From: Clostridiales bacterium
Lineage (GTDB): Bacteria > Bacillota > Clostridia > Christensenellales > Aristaeellaceae
Length of the DNA stretch: 8,955 bases
Direction: 5' to 3'
Assembly (NCBI GenBank): GCA_022776785.1
Contig: JALFHA010000087.1
Location: 1-8,955 of the forward strand
In this document: positions 5,556-8,955 of the stretch, piece by piece
Position numbering within the stretch: the first letter of the stretch is position 1
How the letters are laid out: every line of letters starts with the position of its first letter
Notes under the pieces: generated by a model
The model's database searches: none
Seen by the model: only the letters and a program-made list of their open reading frames with translations
What the model was told of the DNA's origin: nothing
Translations under genes and position numbers: made by a program

Positions 5556-7424
5556 ATGCACGAAGACAAACATTCCAAAAAGCCATTGATTGTCTATTAC
5601 ATCGTCGCGCTGGTCGTGGTCATGCTGCTCAATGCGCTGCTGTTCCCGCAGATTCAGCGTTACAGCGTCAAGCAGGTGGAATACTCCGAGTTTCTGACGA
5701 TGCTGGAGGAGGGCAAGATTGCCGAGGTCCAGATCAATGAGACGCAGATCGCCTTCGAGCCCAAGGAGCAGTATGTGGACGGCAAGGCGACCTACTACAC
5801 CACCAACCGCGTGACGGCGGATGACAAGATCGTGGATCGCCTGCTCGAAGCGGGCGTGACGTTCGGGCAGGTCGTGCCCGAGGAGATGAGCCCGATTATC
5901 GAGTTCCTCGTCTCGTGGGTGCTGCCGCTTGTCATCTTCTATGCGCTCGGCTCGTTCATGTTCCGGCGGATGAGCCAGAGGATGGGCGGCAACTCGATGA
6001 GCTTTGGCAAGTCCAACGCCAAAATCTACGTCGAGGCGCAGACCGGCAAGACGTTTGACGATGTCGCCGGTGAGGACGAGGCCAAGGACGCACTGCAGGA
6101 GATCGTCGATTTCCTGCACGATCCGCAGAAGTACCGCGACATCGGCGCGAAGCTGCCCAAGGGCGCGCTGCTCGTCGGCCCTCCCGGCACGGGCAAGACG
6201 CTGCTGGCCAAGGCCGTCGCGGGCGAGGCGAAGGTGCCGTTCTTCTCGATTTCCGGCTCGGAATTCGTGGAGATGTTCGTGGGCATGGGCGCCGCGCGCG
6301 TGCGCGACCTGTTCAAGCAGGCGGGCGAGAAGGCCCCGTGTATTGTGTTCATCGACGAGATCGACGCGATCGGCAAGCGCCGCGACGGCCCCGGCGCGGG
6401 CGGCAACGACGAGCGCGAGCAGACGCTCAACCAGCTGCTCACCGAGATGGACGGCTTTGACGGCGGCAAGGGTGTCGTCATTCTGGCGGCGACCAACCGC
6501 CCGGAGATTCTGGACAAGGCGCTGCTGCGCCCCGGCCGGTTCGACCGCCGCATCCCCGTGGAGCTGCCCGACCTTGCGGGCCGCGAGGCGATTCTGCGTG
6601 TCCATGCCAAGGACGTGAAGGCTGATCCGGGCATCGATTACACGCAGGTGGCGCGCTCCACGAGCGGCTGCTCCGGTGCGGAGCTGGCGAACATCATCAA
6701 CGAGGCGGCCATCGCCGCAGTCAAGGACGGGCGCAAGTCCGTCACCCAGCGCGATCTGGAGGAGGCCATTGAGACGGTCATCGCGGGCTATCAGCGCAAG
6801 AACGCCGTCGTCTCTCAGCGCGACAAGCTGACCGTCTCCTACCACGAGATCGGCCACGCGCTGGTGGCGGCGAAGCTGGAAAACGCCGCGCCGGTGCAGA
6901 AGATCACCATCATCCCGCGCACCTCCGGCGCACTGGGCTACACCATGCAGGTGGACGAGGAGGAGCGCCTGCTCATGACCCGCGAGCAGATCCTCGACAA
7001 GATCACGACCTTCTGCGGTGGCCGCGCGGCGGAGCAGCTCATCTTCGGGCGCATCACCAGCGGTGCGAGCAACGACATCGAGCAGGCGACCAAGCTCGCC
7101 CGCGCGATGATCACGCGGCTGGGCATGAGCGAAACCTTCGGCATGATGGCGCTGGAGACGCAGTCCGGCCAGTACCTCTCCGGCGACGCGAACCTCGTCT
7201 GCTCCGACCAGACGGCGGCGCGCATCGACGTGGAGGTCAAGCAGATCATCGCCGGGTGCTATGAGCGCGCCATGCGCATCCTGACCGACAACAAGGAGAA
7301 GCTCCACGAGGCGGCCAAGGTGCTGCTGGAGAAGGAGACAATCACCGGCATCGAGTTCATGGCGATTCTCGCGCCGAACCAGCTTCCCTCCCCGACGGAG
7401 AGTAGCGACGCGGCTGCGGAGTGA
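5556..7424 (+). CDS. ftsH: ATP-dependent zinc metalloprotease FtsH
   Basis: FtsH is a hexameric, membrane-anchored AAA+ protease that extracts and degrades membrane and unstable cytosolic proteins. The 622-residue product has every expected part: a first membrane helix (about 11-30), an extracytoplasmic domain (31-112), a second helix (about 113-136), Walker A GPPGTGKT (208-215), pore motif FVG (241-243), Walker B IVFIDE (263-268), the arginine-finger region LRPGRFDRR (324-332), zinc site HEIGH (430-434) and the third zinc ligand Asp507 in ASNDIEQAT. Wording such as GASNDIEQATKLARAMITRLGMSE and the QYLSGD segment near the end resemble a Firmicutes paralogue rather than E. coli HflB, so a second ftsH elsewhere would not surprise. 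AAAGGA (5543-5548) precedes the ATG by 7 bases. It has its own promoter and is followed at 29 bases by a DUF1294 gene, probably co-transcribed. Confidence 0.97.
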   Translation: MHEDKHSKKPLIVYYIVALVVVMLLNALLFPQIQRYSVKQVEYSEFLTMLEEGKIAEVQINETQIAFEPKEQYVDGKATYYTTNRVTADDKIVDRLLEAGVTFGQVVPEEMSPIIEFLVSWVLPLVIFYALGSFMFRRMSQRMGGNSMSFGKSNAKIYVEAQTGKTFDDVAGEDEAKDALQEIVDFLHDPQKYRDIGAKLPKGALLVGPPGTGKTLLAKAVAGEAKVPFFSISGSEFVEMFVGMGAARVRDLFKQAGEKAPCIVFIDEIDAIGKRRDGPGAGGNDEREQTLNQLLTEMDGFDGGKGVVILAATNRPEILDKALLRPGRFDRRIPVELPDLAGREAILRVHAKDVKADPGIDYTQVARSTSGCSGAELANIINEAAIAAVKDGRKSVTQRDLEEAIETVIAGYQRKNAVVSQRDKLTVSYHEIGHALVAAKLENAAPVQKITIIPRTSGALGYTMQVDEEERLLMTREQILDKITTFCGGRAAEQLIFGRITSGASNDIEQATKLARAMITRLGMSETFGMMALETQSGQYLSGDANLVCSDQTAARIDVEVKQIIAGCYERAMRILTDNKEKLHEAAKVLLEKETITGIEFMAILAPNQLPSPTESSDAAAE

Positions 7425-7453
7425 GCATGACCCTGAGAGGGGAGGCGTGAAGG

Positions 7454-7723
7454 ATGCTTGCGCTTTGGTTGGCGTGGCTGCTCATCAATATCGTGACGTT
7501 TGCGCTCTACGGCGCGGACAAGCGGCGCGCCCGGCGCAGGCTGTGGCGCATCCCTGAGCGCGTGCTGCTGACGGCCACATGGCTGATGGGCGGCGTGGGC
7601 GCATATGCAGGGATGCAGGCCTTCCGCCACAAGACGAAGCACGCTGTCTTTCGCTATAGCGTGCCCACGGCGGCGATCCTTCAGCTAATCCTCATGGCGA
7701 TGCTCAGCGGACAGCTGATTTAG
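7454..7723 (+). CDS. DUF1294 family small membrane protein
   Basis: This 89-residue protein matches the DUF1294 pattern: a first hydrophobic helix (about 2-20), the ADKRRAR motif (21-27), WRIPE (31-35), a second helix with GGVGAYAGM (46-54), the FRHKT motif (57-61) and a third hydrophobic stretch (about 69-86). Its biochemical role is unknown in the family as far as I know; in some bacteria the domain is fused to a cold-shock domain, which is absent here. GGGGAGG (7439-7445) lies 8 bases before the ATG. The gap after ftsH is 29 bases, with no terminator, and a strong terminator follows the stop, so it is probably the last gene of an ftsH operon. Whether it acts with FtsH in the membrane is speculation. 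Confidence 0.88.
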   Translation: MLALWLAWLLINIVTFALYGADKRRARRRLWRIPERVLLTATWLMGGVGAYAGMQAFRHKTKHAVFRYSVPTAAILQLILMAMLSGQLI

Positions 7724-7731
7724 ATGACATA

Positions 7732-7786
7732 AAGAAATTCCGGCAGGCTCCAACAGAGGAGCGTCTGCTGGAATTTCTTGCTTTTT
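7732..7786 (+). terminator. Long intrinsic terminator of the ftsH-DUF1294 unit
   Basis: A 15-bp stem with one G-U pair (7732-7746 with 7765-7779) is extended by an inner 5-bp stem GCTCC/GGAGC (7747-7751 with 7758-7762) and followed by five Ts (7782-7786). It starts 8 bases after the DUF1294 stop. Confidence 0.93.
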
Positions 7787-7837
7787 GGCGTATGATACTG
7801 TTTTGCGGCTAAAATCTAGCTTTGCAGAATCAGCCCC

Positions 7838-7888
7838 GTTTCAATCGTAGGATGCTTCGCATCCTGCTCTGAAACTGCTTTTTCTTTT
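7838..7888 (+). terminator. Terminator-like hairpin inside the candidate element
   Basis: GTTTCA (7838-7843) pairs with TGAAAC (7870-7875). Across a 3/2 internal loop, 7847-7855 pairs with 7859-7867 around a 3-base TTC loop. The sequence then runs through TGC into a T-rich stretch with five and four Ts (7879-7888). It looks like an intrinsic terminator, but the preceding genes already end at 7732-7786, so it would act as a backup or end a short RNA. Confidence 0.55.
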
Positions 7889-7920
7889 GAACAATAAGGG
7901 AACATTGGGCTGCCAACCCG

Positions 7921-8017
7921 GGAAACCCGCATAGTCGCGCCAAAGGCGCTCCTTGCGGTTTCCAGCCTTCGCCTGCCTGATTCCGCCACAGGCGGCGGCA
8001 GGTTGCGGCTCCAAACC
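7921..8017 (+). other. Two mutually exclusive hairpins sharing one strand
   Basis: Fold A pairs GGAAACC (7921-7927) with GGTTTCC (7957-7963), with GCA/TGC and a GCGCC-AAA-GGCGC hairpin (7937-7949) inside. Fold B pairs GGTTT and AGCC (7957-7961, 7964-7967) with GGCT and AAACC (8007-8010, 8013-8017), enclosing CCTGCC/GGCAGG (7972-7977 with 7997-8002) and CCGCC-ACA-GGCGG (7983-7995). The segment 7957-7967 cannot be in both. This resembles attenuator or riboswitch geometry, but no known riboswitch class is recognised. Confidence 0.45.
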
Positions 8018-8086
8018 TGCTTGAGGGATTTCATTCCTCAAACTCCCTTCTTCGCTTCGCGCTTATATTCGAGCTTTTAAGTGCAA

Positions 8087-8110
8087 GACAGTATGAGATG
8101 CTATACTGTC
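8087..8110 (+). promoter_or_regulatory. Perfect inverted repeat overlapping an extended -10 box upstream of the GNAT gene
   Basis: GACAGTAT (8087-8094) and ATACTGTC (8103-8110) are exact reverse complements 8 bases apart. The right half overlaps TGC-TATACT (8099-8107), an extended -10 promoter element; no good -35 box lies 16-18 bases upstream, as extended -10 promoters allow. Expected transcription start is near 8114, ahead of the ribosome site. A dimeric repressor bound here would block the promoter. The left half includes the end of the candidate mobile element. Confidence 0.5.
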
Positions 8111-8136
8111 GCAAATCATGGAGGGAGGAAGAAACG

Positions 8137-8940
8137 ATGGAGATTCTGCAAAAAACCGCTGACGCGCGCGATCTGCCGCTGCTCAGGGACGATCTGTGCA
8201 CGTTTTCCATGCTGCATAAAATTCTGTCGCAGCCCTGCGAGAAGACCGTGACCGACCATGCGCGCGTGATTCTCTGCCACAGCGCCGCGCCCTTTCCCGT
8301 GTGGGTCTGGCTGCCGCAGGATGCAGACGGGGACGAGCTGGCGCGGGCATACCGGCTGATGCGCGGGGGATTCCCCGGCTGCACGTTCAACGTGGGGCGC
8401 GCGCTGGGAGAGTATGCCGAAAAGCAGGGCATGGGCGTATCCATGCGGATGAACGCCTATGCCTGCGATGCGCTCAGGCCGCAGGGCAGGCGGGCGGCAG
8501 GGCACTTCTGTGTCGCTTCGATGGCCGATGCGCCGCTCGTCGGCGAGTGGATCGGGCGCTTCCGCGTGGAGTGCGGCCTCGGCGAGCTGTACGCGGAGGG
8601 TTGCCGCAGCGAGGCGGAGCGGATCATCGGCGACAAACGGCTCTTTCTGTGGAAGGATGCGGAGGGAACGCCGCGGGCGATGTGCAGTGTCCGGGAGGAC
8701 GGCGACGCTGCGACGCTCGCGCTCGTCTATACGGAGGAAAACAGCCGGCGCAGGGGCTATGCCGCCAGCCTTGTGTGGGGTGTGACGCAGGCGCTTCTCG
8801 CCCAGCGTATCCGACCGATGCTCTACGCCGATGCGGATTATGCGGCCTCCAACGCGTGCTACCTGAGCGTGGGCTATGCACCGCAGGGCGAGATCTGGAC
8901 GGTCGGCGACGGTCTGACGCCGTTCAGAAAGCAGAGCTGA
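8137..8940 (+). CDS. GNAT family N-acetyltransferase
   Basis: The C-terminal half of this 267-residue protein is a GNAT domain (about 122-255). The acetyl-CoA pyrophosphate loop is RRRGYA (204-209), following strand LALVYTEE (194-201) as in the known VYTPPexRxxGYA pattern, and the YADADYAASNACYLSVGY stretch (230-247) is the usual GNAT end, with Asn239 and Tyr242 aligned to conserved positions. Residues 1-120 have no clear motif and may be a degenerate GNAT half, as in related two-domain proteins of about 280 residues. Such enzymes transfer acetyl from acetyl-CoA to an amine; the substrate cannot be told. The start at 8137 follows GAGGGAGG (8121-8128) by 8 bases; the frame is open to 8098 but through the promoter. 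It appears to be separately transcribed from the site at 8099-8107. Confidence 0.87.
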   Translation: MEILQKTADARDLPLLRDDLCTFSMLHKILSQPCEKTVTDHARVILCHSAAPFPVWVWLPQDADGDELARAYRLMRGGFPGCTFNVGRALGEYAEKQGMGVSMRMNAYACDALRPQGRRAAGHFCVASMADAPLVGEWIGRFRVECGLGELYAEGCRSEAERIIGDKRLFLWKDAEGTPRAMCSVREDGDAATLALVYTEENSRRRGYAASLVWGVTQALLAQRIRPMLYADADYAASNACYLSVGYAPQGEIWTVGDGLTPFRKQS

Positions 8941-8955
8941 GGCGGCGTCCGCCCG

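Larger units (their letters stand above)
7798..8091. repeat. Candidate MITE-like element with imperfect terminal inverted repeats and TA flanks
   Basis: The left end (7798-7819) and the reverse complement of the right end (8070-8091) agree at 16 of 22 positions, sharing CTGT, TTGC, TAAAA and CT blocks. Both ends are directly flanked by TA (7796-7797 and 8092-8093), the dinucleotide duplicated by IS630/Tc1-mariner transposition. The 294 bases between hold no convincing gene: two minus-strand open frames of 66-72 codons lack ribosome sites and recognisable motifs. The interior is dominated by hairpins and is less GC-rich than the flanking genes. This fits a non-autonomous element moved by a transposase elsewhere. 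A structured intergenic RNA, or chance similarity of the ends, are alternatives. Copy number in the genome would decide. Confidence 0.45.

Noticed and set aside
3846..7307. Minus-strand open frame of 1153 codons opposite rpsA and ftsH
   Set aside because: It lies opposite two certain genes and is a by-product of their GC-rich codon bias. Its translation is Leu/Ala/His/Arg-rich with no domain, and no ribosome site serves it.
7427..7450. Seven-codon open frame between ftsH and the DUF1294 gene, possible leader peptide
   Set aside because: It has no ribosome site of its own and no run of one amino acid or attenuator structure; the DUF1294 ribosome site lies inside it by chance.
7816..8041. Two minus-strand frames of 66-72 codons in the intergenic block
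   Set aside because: Neither has a ribosome site or recognisable domain, and both run through nested hairpins, so they are better explained as chance frames in a structured repeat.
7787..8136. Known riboswitch, T-box or tRNA in the gene-free block
   Set aside because: I could not find a tRNA cloverleaf, a T-box UGGN sequence in a suitable context, or conserved cores of common riboswitch classes.

Overview
The window looks like chromosomal DNA from a GC-rich member of the Bacillota, most likely class Clostridia. I estimate GC in the low 60s percent by eye and did not compute it. The evidence is the clostridial gene order cmk-plsC-ispH-rpsA, a four-domain S1 protein instead of the six-domain proteobacterial form, strong GGAGG-type ribosome binding sites, sigma-A type promoters, an EF2568-like class V cysteine desulfurase relative and an FtsH of the Firmicutes paralogue type. 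Genus cannot be assigned from this window. Most of it is ordinary core-genome sequence.

Layout. Positions 1-771 hold the 3' two thirds of a PLP-dependent cysteine desulfurase-like gene, cut by the window edge. It converges on a minus-strand gene (768-1241) for a small one-helix membrane protein of unknown function; the two stop codons share one CTAG. A 268-base gap with divergent promoters follows. The plus-strand promoter (1432-1461) drives cmk (1510-2184), plsC (2171-2962), ispH (3142-3984) and rpsA (4086-5213), ending at a strong intrinsic terminator (5244-5277). This unit links CDP/dCDP supply, phosphatidic acid synthesis, the last MEP-pathway step and translation initiation. ftsH (5556-7424) has its own near-consensus promoter (5476-5504) and is followed by a small DUF1294 membrane protein gene (7454-7723) and a very long terminator hairpin (7732-7786). 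A GNAT-family acetyltransferase gene (8137-8940) closes the window.

The least ordinary part is the gene-free stretch 7787-8136. It is bounded by imperfect inverted repeats of about 22 bases (7798-7819 and 8070-8091), each flanked by TA, so it resembles a roughly 294-bp non-autonomous element of the IS630/mariner MITE kind. Inside are a terminator-like hairpin (7838-7888) and two hairpins (7921-7963 and 7957-8017) that compete for one shared strand. The right end merges into a perfect 8-bp inverted repeat (8087-8110) overlapping an extended -10 box just before the acetyltransferase gene.

A second pattern is that several leaders (minus-strand gene, cmk, ispH, rpsA, ftsH) carry a hairpin close upstream of the Shine-Dalgarno sequence. 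I found no RNA genes, CRISPR array, prophage genes or intact transposase.
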